Part shown: piece by piece, positions 11,115 through 19,771 of the stretch | Layout of the letters: each line of letters begins with the position of its first letter | Position numbering within the stretch: position 1 is the first letter of the stretch | From: Plectosphaerella cucumerina | Taxonomy: Eukaryota; Ascomycota; Sordariomycetes; Glomerellales; Plectosphaerellaceae | Direction of reading: 5' to 3' | NCBI GenBank assembly: GCA_020746995.1 | Contig: JAGPXD010000002.1 | Coordinates: 3,410,001 to 3,474,000, forward strand | DNA: 64,000 bases | Translations under genes and position numbers: made by a program | The notes under the pieces: generated by a model | Told to the model about the DNA's origin: nothing | The model's input: only the letters and a program-made list of their open reading frames with translations | Databases searched by the model: none

Positions 11115-12049
11115 GGTTCACAAGGTCGATAGGTAGATGTCTTGCAAACAGGAAAATTGTGAAGAGAGAAATTTGAAGCAGATGGTGGGCGGTTGCGAAT
11201 ACGCCACCGTCCCCACGTCGCACATGTTGCGTCGACGTGGCGTTGGAGAGCAGGTAACTGGTAACAGCCGAAGTATTCGATGTCGTTATATGAGGACAGT
11301 ACGAGGGGCCTGATGTTGATGAATGAATACAAGGAAGGTTCATGATGATATCTAGTGATGTTTGGATTTTCTACTATGACTATCTACCTGAGGATCGGGA
11401 AGTCCAGCCGTAGCATTTTCCCCAGCAATCTCATGCCCTCTTGTCGAAGGGATGGCTGACAGCGAGGGAACACTAGGTACCTTAGGATCAACTTCAACCC
11501 ATCCTCGCTTTTGCTGACGTGGTCATCAGGCAGAGGCAAAACGTCCCCCTTCCCAGACTCGAAGCGCAGTCTTCCGCCGGTCGACCAGACGGCGCTGGTG
11601 ACTTGGAGATCATCTCGCTCAGTAGCCACGCCTGCTTGGCTGTCGAAACCATCTTGAATACTTTTTGAACATCTTGACTTTGTTTAGCTTATGTCTGGTC
11701 AGTCTTTCCGTCGTCATGGTAGTGGCACCTGGTCCTCTCCATCGCCCTGGCACAGCTTAGCCTCCACAAGACCCAATACGTGCATTGCGTCCTCAAATTC
11801 CAGACGACCGCATGAACACCGTTGAAACTGCCAGGGAACATGCTCACGGGAGCGCCCGAGCAGCTTGAGCTTTGACGTCGTGCATGATGCAAAGTCCGGG
11901 CGTGGATCCGCCAAGTGGCGCGCGGTGGACCGGCGCCGAAAAGTTTGACACCTGCCAACTCGAAGCCTCTGTCACGGCCGGACGTCACCTGCATTCTTCT
12001 TCATCAACAACACCACACACTCGCTTGCTATTTTTGCGTCGCCCCCGCC
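11115..12049. other. Intergenic, possible degenerate minus-strand frame
   Basis: Left and right parts should contain the promoters of the divergent small membrane protein and methyltransferase genes. Two protein-like minus-strand frames (about 11914-11714 and 11629-11384) begin only at TTG or GTG codons and could not be joined by a convincing intron. They may be a missed small gene or a decayed one, and I leave them uncalled. Confidence 0.4.
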
Positions 12050-12649
12050 ATGGATTTCGACAAACAGTCATACTGGCACGAACGGTTCTCCCACGAGACG
12101 ACCTTCGAGTGGCTCGTCCGGTCTCAAGACCTTATGGCCGCCATCGAACCCGTGCTGCCCGACTACTCCATCAGTCCGGCTTCGCGCGTCCTTCAGCTCG
12201 GCTTCGGCACCAGCGACCTGCAAAACCACTTTCGGAAGCGCGGCTTCGGCGACGTGACAAACATCGACTACGAGCCGCTGGCCGTCGAGCGCGGCCGCTC
12301 CCTTGAGGAGGAGGCCTTTGGGGACGTGCGCATGGACTACCGCGTTGCCGACGTCACGCAGTTGCCTCAAGACCTCACAGGGCAGCGCTTCAACCTCGTC
12401 ATCGACAAGAGCACCGTCGACGCCATTTGTTGCGCAGGCGAGGAGGCCTTCAGGCGCATGGCCAACGGCGTGCGACGTCTTCTTGCCCCCGGCGGTGTCT
12501 GGATCTCGCTGAGTTACTCGGCCTCACGGTACAGCGTGGACGATCTGCCGTTCGAGGTTGACGTGATTCACAAGTTCCCTGCGCCAAAGATCAAACCGAA
12601 CGACCCGGACATCTACCACTGGTGTTACCTCTTGCGGCCTCGGTCATGA
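12050..12649 (+). CDS. Class I SAM-dependent methyltransferase, EEF1AKMT4/METTL13-like
   Basis: Single exon, 199 residues. It follows the layout of the EEF1A lysine methyltransferase 4 / METTL13 N-domain group: an initial YWHERF box, motif I as VLQLGFGTSDL (residues about 47-57), an acidic end of strand 2 in NIDYEPLAVE, the motif IV-like region FNLVIDKSTVDAI and the post-motif RLLAPGGVWISLS. Its substrate is probably a protein lysine (possibly elongation factor 1A), by family inference only. Motif I has GFGTS instead of the commoner GCGNS. It is cytosolic, with no targeting signal. Confidence 0.85.
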   Translation: MDFDKQSYWHERFSHETTFEWLVRSQDLMAAIEPVLPDYSISPASRVLQLGFGTSDLQNHFRKRGFGDVTNIDYEPLAVERGRSLEEEAFGDVRMDYRVADVTQLPQDLTGQRFNLVIDKSTVDAICCAGEEAFRRMANGVRRLLAPGGVWISLSYSASRYSVDDLPFEVDVIHKFPAPKIKPNDPDIYHWCYLLRPRS

Positions 12650-13008
12650 ACGTTGGAAGCAGCATATGCTTTCCTCAAGTACCATCGACCGAGGTTTCAT
12701 CTGCGATCTTGTCATCTCAAGGCAGGCACCCACTTTCCTTCTCCTGCATATCCAATACCCCTCGCATAGGTCACGAACTATGCGCTTTATAACGATTGTG
12801 TATATAAACTCGAAACAACCAAAAATCGGCGTCTCCCAACCAACGTCAGCAGTCTCATCCTCTCGGTTTTCACTCTCGACCCAGCCGTGAAGCGAGTGGC
12901 GAGTCGACTGGTTATCACTCAAGCGCCATTGTGTCGGACGTCTCCTAAAGAAGCAACCCACAAGCAGTCATGGGTCGAAATATGGCAGTAGCCATGTTTG
13001 TGACTGAC
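12650..13008. other. Intergenic between convergent genes
   Basis: These 359 bases separate the stop codons of the methyltransferase (plus) and the LRR-type protein (minus). It is AT-richer than its surroundings, as expected for 3' UTRs and polyadenylation signals. No gene was seen. Confidence 0.5.
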
Positions 13009-14619
13009 CTACAGCTCATCCCTCACCCAGTTCAGGTTTTTGTTCGGCTGCTGCCACGGCTCTCCGTCAGCAGTGTGCGACGATAGATCCGTCTCCACCT
13101 CCGTCTCCTCCCCGACGCCCTCGACCAGTCTCAAGTTCGGCAACCTCTCCCCCTTGAGCCTCATCAGCTCACGAATGTTGCCATCGACCGTCGCGTCTTT
13201 CTTGGGTGTGTAGCCCCGCAGCTTTAGCACCTCGAGGCCCTGCGGCAGCGCGTCGATGAGCCGAAACGGCGGGTCGAAAACGTCACGGTAGTACGGCTCC
13301 ATGCCGGCCTCATACGTGTAAACCTGCTGTTTCCATCCCAACAGCGTGTGCGGGTCGATGCTCAGGTGTCGTAGCGCCGTGAAGCTCTTGAGCGAGCCAA
13401 TGCCCATCCCGAACGGTCCGTCGTTGCCGTTAGGTAGCTCGTACGTCCATCGCGGGCCGCTGCTGTCCGCGAGGTCGAGTTGATACCACTCGTCCATGTA
13501 GTCGGCCTCGTCGTCCTCCTCTTCATCGTCGTCATCGTCCGGGCCTCCTCCTTCTTCTTCCGGATTGTTCCCTGTCCCGCTGTCGCCCAGGTCAAGGTCA
13601 AGCACCCGCAGGGTCATCTTGTGCTCGCGCAGTGCCTTTCCCAGGGTCTTGAGGTACATCATTGAGGAGCCGCCGTCGGTGGAATAGAAGCCGCCCATCG
13701 ACAGGGTGAACGACTCGAGGGTCCGGGGAAGACGGATCATGGCGGCCAGCACGGTGCTGGAAATGTCGACTCGTGTGATGTGTAGGTGCTTCAAAGAGCC
13801 AGTGCGCGAGGGATATGAGAAACGCAAAGTGTCCTGTTCCTGGATGACGGCGTCCATGCTGAAGCTCTCCAGGGCAGGGAGGCGGTGGAAGCAGCGCAGG
13901 TGACTGATGGGGTCGAGGTCGTTGTAGTATCTCTCGTCTCGTGGCTGGAGAGCGACGTGGTGAAGAGTCTCGAGCTTCTGCAAAGACAGCGTTGGGAGGC
14001 GGCCATGGTTGTTGTGGAGGAAGTAATCCTCCATGACGTGATCTAGCATTCTGCCCATGTGGAGGGTCTTGATGTTGCGGGCGAGAGAGAGCAGCACCAC
14101 CGTGGCCATGCCGGCGTATTTTTGATTCTGCCGGTCGAAACTGTCAGGCGTCTCCGGGCGGAGGCCGAGCAGGTGGTCCTTCTTCCAACGGAGGACGGCA
14201 ATCATGGCGTCGGTTGTGGCATTGCCCAGGCCGAGAGCGCGCACGTACTTCTCGATGGCGGCATGGGCCTCCTCGTCAACGGGTTTTGGGGGCTCGTCGA
14301 GCTCCGAGCCCGGAAAGAAACTGCATCCCTTCCATCGTCCTGGCCAGGCGTCGGGATCGACAACCATTTCGTCGATAGTGAGGGCCAGCGTAGGGTCCTT
14401 GACATAGGCGGCGATCAGAGGATAAGTAGTTTCGATCTCATCGCGAGTGGAAATGCGGATGCGCTTGTAGGAGCTGGGCGTCGTCCAGTGAGAGTCCAAA
14501 TCGATTGCCGTGGCGGCCCGGTCTGCGGCTGCTTCGACAGTCGAGGAACCAGCCATGATGCTGAGACAGAGGGGTAGAGACAGGCTGATCATCCGTCTGA
14601 GGCCTGAGAGTTGGTTCAT
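13009..14619 (-). CDS. Leucine-rich-repeat protein of the fungal F-box-like family, F-box not detected
   Basis: Single exon, 536 residues. Irregular leucine-rich repeats are visible through the centre (LARNIKTLHMGRML, LQKLETLHHVAL, LPALESFSMDAV, GSLKHLHITRVDI, LPRTLESFTLSM, LRVLDLDLG, LRHLSIDP, LEVLKLRGY). This is the layout of fungal F-box/LRR substrate receptors, but I see no F-box at the N-terminus. Instead the first 36 residues form a hydrophobic, signal-like segment (SLSLPLCLSIMAG). A very acidic tract (runs of D and E around residue 380) interrupts the repeats. The frame extends upstream only to a TTG at 14688, so the ATG at 14619 is used. Function unknown. Confidence 0.72.
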   Translation of the reverse strand: MNQLSGLRRMISLSLPLCLSIMAGSSTVEAAADRAATAIDLDSHWTTPSSYKRIRISTRDEIETTYPLIAAYVKDPTLALTIDEMVVDPDAWPGRWKGCSFFPGSELDEPPKPVDEEAHAAIEKYVRALGLGNATTDAMIAVLRWKKDHLLGLRPETPDSFDRQNQKYAGMATVVLLSLARNIKTLHMGRMLDHVMEDYFLHNNHGRLPTLSLQKLETLHHVALQPRDERYYNDLDPISHLRCFHRLPALESFSMDAVIQEQDTLRFSYPSRTGSLKHLHITRVDISSTVLAAMIRLPRTLESFTLSMGGFYSTDGGSSMMYLKTLGKALREHKMTLRVLDLDLGDSGTGNNPEEEGGGPDDDDDEEEDDEADYMDEWYQLDLADSSGPRWTYELPNGNDGPFGMGIGSLKSFTALRHLSIDPHTLLGWKQQVYTYEAGMEPYYRDVFDPPFRLIDALPQGLEVLKLRGYTPKKDATVDGNIRELMRLKGERLPNLRLVEGVGEETEVETDLSSHTADGEPWQQPNKNLNWVRDEL

Positions 14620-15392
14620 GATGTGTCGCCCTTGATGGGGCCTCTCTGTCTCCAGTGAGTGCAAATGCGTGTGACTGACAAGCAACAACTGGCGGTTTGC
14701 TTGGCTTCGAGTGCTTTTAAACGAAATTCATCAGACCGGCCGGGATAGACCTGACTTATCCACGAGCAGAAGGTCCCAGGCAGCCTTCGGCCTACCGAGT
14801 CCCATGACCAGAGCCAACTTTCAGCAACCCCTGTCCACTACCCGGTCCAGTTGGGGCTCCGGGCCGTGGTAACCAGTGGGCCTCGGCGCTGTAGTTTTGG
14901 GCGGGTACAGCTACCAGGGCCATCCCGTCCTCACGGAGCGAGAGGTTGCATCTCGGTGGTTGGTCGTGCTTTGACGTTGGGCCAGGGGGCAGGATACGAA
15001 TGTCCAAATGAAGCTCTCAGGGCCGCCAACTGTCTGCAACTATCCCGCGGTTGGTTCTTTCAATGCGAAGGTTGCCCCGCCTTGCAGACACACCAGGCTG
15101 CAGCTTCCAGAATCCGAAGTGAGCTGAGGGATGGACGAGCGGCGTGGGAGGAGTGACCACACTCGGACTACACTCCCAGTCGGCGGTCGTCCAGGGGCGA
15201 AAAGCAAAGCGACTGGCTTACCAGCGTCTCCCTGGGTACGCCATCGATCCCTCACTCAACATCACCAATGCTCTTGATGGAGTCGCGCAACTAGATCCCC
15301 GACGCCATACCACGACAAAGATGTCGTCTTTCTATGAGTCTATTCCCGAATGCACGCTTTCAATGCTTCTTGATAATATGTTCACGGCAGGC
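14620..15392. other. Intergenic upstream of the LRR gene
   Basis: It contains the promoter of the LRR gene (left) and the 3' UTR of the N2227-type gene (right, if its last exon ends at 15393 as proposed). No coding sequence was recognised. Confidence 0.45.
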
Positions 15393-17064
15393 CTACTTCT
15401 TCCTCATGATCCATGCCTGCGCCTTGCTGTACGACATGCCGAGTTAGTAATTGCTTCTTTAGGCTGTGTCAGGAGCTACGGGAGCCTGCAGAAGTCATGC
15501 CACGTGGGTATGAGAGCAGGAGTAGCTCCTGACACAGCTGGATTAGGGAATAAAGGACTCCGCGTTGACGTACTACGCATGCTTGGTCAGGGCGCGGTCG
15601 TTGAAGCCGTATGCTGCTTCACGCCAGCGTACTGGCCGACCAGGGATGGTGATGTCGCCGCACGACTCTGGCGCGTCAACGAACTCGAAGCCCATGGACT
15701 CGGCCACGGCCAGGACCTCCTCGAGGCTGAGCTGAACCCAGGGCCCGGTGCCGTAGAGGAGAGGGCCAAAATTGACCCAGTAACCGCCCTTGCGTAGGGA
15801 AGCGTAGATGGTGTCCAGATAGGCGAGAAGGTTGCGGGCCGTGTCTATGAAGAAGTGGGTGACAAGGGCATCGTAGTGGCCCTTTTGGCCGTCAAAGGCG
15901 CGGGTAAAGTCGCCCTCGACGAGGAGAACAGCGGTCGAGTTGACGGGAGCGTCGGGAAACGAGACCTCGCGCATCATGTCGGACGTCGAGGTGTGGTGGG
16001 ACCAGCCGTCGATGAAGGGGTGGACCAGGCCAGCGCCAACACGTGGGTTGGCCTCGAGGTAGCGGTAGGCGACGTTCATGTACATGGACCACTCGTTGCT
16101 GGTGACCTCGAAGCCTAGGGATGTTAGAAGAATTTGAGAGGTGTATGCCGGGGGGGGGGGGGGGGGGGGGGGAACATACCTCCCAGAGCTGAGACGTCAT
16201 GGCCCAGCCGGCCGACGCCCGCGCCCGGAAGAAGCACCTTGACGTCGGCGGCGGAGCGGTCTGGGAACAGCAGCTCGAGCGACTCGAGAATGCAGGGGAA
16301 GGCTGCTTCACGCTCGCTGAGGCCCTGGGTGGACCAGTCGCGGACATAGTGCTTGAGTGACTGCGACACGCTGACCTTATCGGCGGAGCGGCCCTCCGCC
16401 TCGACCGACTTGATGTGGTCGTCAAGTTCCTTGCGCTCTACACCGTAGTACTCAAGACCAGCCTCGACAATGGCGTCGCAAAGCTTCTGGTTGACATACA
16501 GCAGGTGAGCGACGCGATCGAGCTTGGCCTGATAGTCGACGACGCCCTCTAGGAGGCGCTTCTGCTCCTTGGGCACTGACTTGTAAAGGCGGCGCCACTT
16601 GTCTAAGTCGGTGGTCTGAAGGACCGAGTAGCGCGTGTAGGCGTGCAGGGCGTCAAGGAGACGATGTCGCGGGTGGTTGCGATCCCAGCGGCCATTGGAG
16701 TGGGAGAGGCGAGTCTGAAGGGCCTTACGCTCAGCTTCGTGACGAGGGCTGGGCTTGCGGACCTCTTGGACTGTCATGACGACTTGATGGACCTCGACGA
16801 AGTCGTTGGGGACCTGGGAGCGTTAGGGCTTATTCTCATCGGCGTGGAATTTTCACAGATGCATACCGACGCGAGGTCTTCTGCCGGGGCAGCGTCTCTC
16901 GCGGGCTCCGAGGCCGTGGTGGAGGTTGCGGCAAGCAGGGCCGCAACGAAGGGCAGCGAGGGGAAGCGCATGACGGAAGGCTGACGGGCGCTGACTCGGG
17001 CGTCTGCAGGTTCGGACGACGAGGGGTCTCGGTCAGGGTGAGGAGGGGAAGAAGGGTGAGACAT
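15393..17064 (-). CDS. N2227-family (carnosine N-methyltransferase-like) protein
   Basis: Family members methylate histidine-containing dipeptides or related imidazole nitrogens using SAM. Four exons: 17064-16867, 16813-16180, 16114-15574 and 15426-15393, about 468 residues. Motif I is LLPGAGVGRLGHD (residues about 261-273). The family blocks that follow are NEWSMYMNVAYRYL, HPFIDGWSHHTS, LVEGDFTRAF, THFFIDTARNLLAYLDTI and GYWVNFGPLLYGTG. Without the last intron the frame would stop at 15573 after ALTKHA; splicing a 147-nt intron adds YKAQAWIMRKK, a C-terminus of the kind this family has. Intron 16115-16179 carries a run of 23 G on the plus strand. An internal methionine (16971) begins a signal-peptide-like segment, so two N-termini are possible. 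Confidence 0.85.
15427..15573 (-). repeat. Introner-like element copy A (147-nt intron of the N2227 gene)
   Basis: This intron has a GTACGTC start, a perfect TACTAAC branch point and a GTACAG end, and is more than twice as long as its neighbours (53 and 65 nt). It contains a perfect 17-bp inverted repeat (15463-15479 with 15522-15538) separated by 42 nt. It aligns from end to end with the 143-nt intron at 21296-21438, including an identical 15-nt block at 15493-15507, which lies at intron positions 67-81 here and 68-82 there. Confidence 0.7.
16150..16172. repeat. Homopolymer run of 23 G within an intron
   Basis: Twenty-three consecutive G on the plus strand (C in the transcript) lie between the donor and the branch point of the 65-nt second intron of the N2227-type gene. 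The length is likely unstable between strains and error-prone in sequencing. Confidence 0.9.
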
Positions 17065-17433
17065 GATCAGGACGGGCTCATTTTTGAGTCTCTCGGGCTG
17101 CTGACTGCGGCTGCGGTGCGCGGGAAACGCATGAGGACCCTGATGGCCGCCAAGGATCAGGACGCTCCAGTGTCGCGCCGCGCCGTTGCTGGGCCCGGTC
17201 GATGGGCGCAGAGATCTCGGCGGTCAACGGTCAGAGGGCAAAGTGGAGACTTTGGCAATGGAGGCAGCGAACATGGCGGGTTCACACGTGGAAGTGGATG
17301 AGGGACGAGGTGAAGAGGCTTTTTCAAGACGTTGACCATTTCGTCAGAGAGCCTCGCTGGGCGTCACCGACACTCCCACCGAAATCTTCACCGAGATTAC
17401 ATAACCCGCCCTCCACCTCACCGCGACATTTCT

Positions 17434-19407
17434 TCAATCTCGACACGCGTCCGGGAAACCCAGGTCCTCCTCCAACACACCTTGCACCTGCAATGCAATC
17501 ATGCGCGAATACCATCGATGCTGCGCCGTCCCGCCCCCGAGAATCCAGAGATTATCTTGCCGCTCATGGCGCTTGTACATCCCGCGCAACTCTCCCTCGG
17601 CATCGAGCCCCATTGTCGCCTCGAGCCTTGCCGCAACATGCTCCCAGCCGTTGCCTAGGATCCCCGCCAGCTCCTGGCGCGCGTCAGTGTTGTAGCCGGT
17701 GCACCACACGATCGCGTCGCCTTCAACATGGCTGCCGCTTTCGAGCTGAAGGCCTTTCTGGGTGTACGCCGCTGGTGATCCGGGAATGACCTTGACGACA
17801 CCGGACGCGATCAGGCGCATGGCTCCTCCGTCCATGTCGACCATGAATCGACCGGCGCTCGTGAGAAGCAGGCCGAGCAGATCGTCCTGCGTGCAATCTT
17901 TGACGCGGAAGCCTGCCTTGATGGCAGCCTCGTATTTGTTCCTGGAGAAACATATGTCAGTCCTGGTTCACAATGACACTGTGAGGACTCACGGTTCGGC
18001 CCTCGCTTGAGCAGCGTGCCCCTGGCGGCTCAGCTCACCACCGACTTGCAGCGCTCCCGTCATGAACATAGCGTCCGCCGTGGCAGTCGAGACATGGTCG
18101 AAGACCCCTAGGCCGCTAGGATCTTCGTAGAAGGCCATCGGGATGACGAGTGTTGGAGACCGCTGGACCATGGTCACTTTCAACCCAGCCGAGTGACAGT
18201 CCTCGAGTATGTCAAACGCCGAGCACCCCGACCCCACGATTATGACGGACAAGGCACCTTGGGCCTTGAGCTCTGCGCCGCTGCGAAAGCGATGCGAGTG
18301 TGTCTCCGGCCCTTGGAAGGTCCTCTTGCCTGCAATTTCAGGCATGCGGGGGACGGAATATCCCACGCCCGTCGACAGCACCATCGCCTTGCACCGCACC
18401 GACTTCACCCTCCCATCCGTCACCACCCCGACACTCCAGGATCGAGTGGCCTTGTCGTATGCCGTGCTCTGGATCGTCGAGCTATACATCACCCTCTTAT
18501 CGAGATCGAATTCGTCCGCGAACCGCCGCATGTGGTCGCGCAGGTCGTTCCGCGTCAGGATATAGCTGGTCGCCTTGGGGTACGGTAGGTACGGCACTTG
18601 ACAGTAGTTCTTACCAATATGGAAGCGGAGGTAGTCGTATCGGTTCGCCCAGTTGTCACCCGCCCTGGCGTTCTTTTCGACGAGCATGTGGTCGATGCCA
18701 AAGGCCTTGAAGCGTGCGGCCTGGATGAGCCCGGCGTTCCCGGCGCCGACGATCAAGACGCCCGTTTCGAGCTTGTCGGAGTTGGGGATTGCAGGCGACG
18801 GCAAAGTAAGACGCCCGAAATCCTCGGGAAGCCCTTCGAACTCGACGAGCATGGTAGCCAGTGACCATATCTTCCACCGGATCTTGCCGAGGTCATCCTC
18901 TGGGACGAGCATCATCTTGCCTTGGCATCTTGCCTGTGGCTCCGTAGTGCAGAAAGTGAAGCTGCAGTCGACCCAGCTCTGGGTTTGTTAGCCGGATTGA
19001 AGGCTCAAGGTGATCGGGAGAGGGGCGATTACGGTTTCAGGGCTCGCCGCAACGACCAAGGAAGTCTTCCTGGTCAGGGTGAACCCTGTGACACCGCGAG
19101 CATCTCCGAGCTGCTGAAGCATCTTCGCGATGATGCTGCTACCGGAGAATGTCCTGATATGGGCGGTCAGAGAAAGCGTATCCCTCCAGAACGCATTCTC
19201 TTTGCGGAAGAGGCCTTCAAGGGCTGCGACAACGAATTTGTTCCGACCAACAGCCTCGGAGAGGTCATGAAGCACCTGCGTCGAGATGGCACTGGCGTCA
19301 ACCGTCTTCCAGTCGATGAGGTGAGCCGTCGCGGGCAGTGGCTTGTAGATGTCCCTCCGAGGGTCGACCTGGGGAGGGACGTCAGGAAATCCCATGGTGG
19401 AGGGCAT
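17434..19407 (-). CDS. Flavin-containing monooxygenase (FAD/NADPH-dependent)
   Basis: Three exons (19407-19033, 18978-17993, 17941-17434) encode about 622 residues. It would oxygenate a nucleophilic or ketone-bearing small molecule using FAD and NADPH. An N-terminal NTF2-like region of about 180 residues precedes the oxidase core, as in many fungal members. The FAD Rossmann motif is GAGNAG (about 203-208), the FMO fingerprint is FQGPETHSHRF, the NADPH Rossmann motif is GSGCSA (about 374-379) and the late motif is WCTGYN. The first ATG in frame is at 19407; upstream codons start only from TTG. The first intron (18979-19032) has a weak GTAATC donor but a clear GCTAAC branch point. It lies in the same orientation between the N2227 gene and a sugar transporter. 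Substrate unknown. Confidence 0.88.
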
Positions 19408-19771
19408 GATTGGGAGCTGTGACAATGCACTGACGATACCATGTTAGTCTCACAAAGGGAATGCACCAGTGCCGCGTCTTGGGCTCTTATACCGGGAGCC
19501 CCCCACGCCCTGCCGGCGCCATGTCGTCAGGCAGCCAAACAGAGGACATCGGGAATGTCACCACCTGCATATGCATCTCGGGTACGGGCAGTGCGACATC
19601 CCACTGCAGTCTCCGAGGTGCGTTGGGGATATCCGGCGGGCCTGGAATCTGCAGAGACACTCGGAGGTAGAACAGACCGGAACATGCACAGGACAGGGTC
19701 TGCAGCAATCATTCTCTTCACAGCCTCTGAACTACTGCTACCGAATCGGGCCTCTTTTCCATCTAACCCAT
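19408..19771. other. Intergenic between co-oriented minus-strand genes
   Basis: The left part is the promoter of the flavin monooxygenase and the right part is the 3' UTR of the sugar transporter. No gene was seen. Confidence 0.5.

Noticed and set aside
11384..11914. Two protein-like minus-strand frames between the small membrane protein and the methyltransferase
   Set aside because: Neither begins with ATG and no convincing donor-acceptor pair joins them, so a coding gene is not supported.
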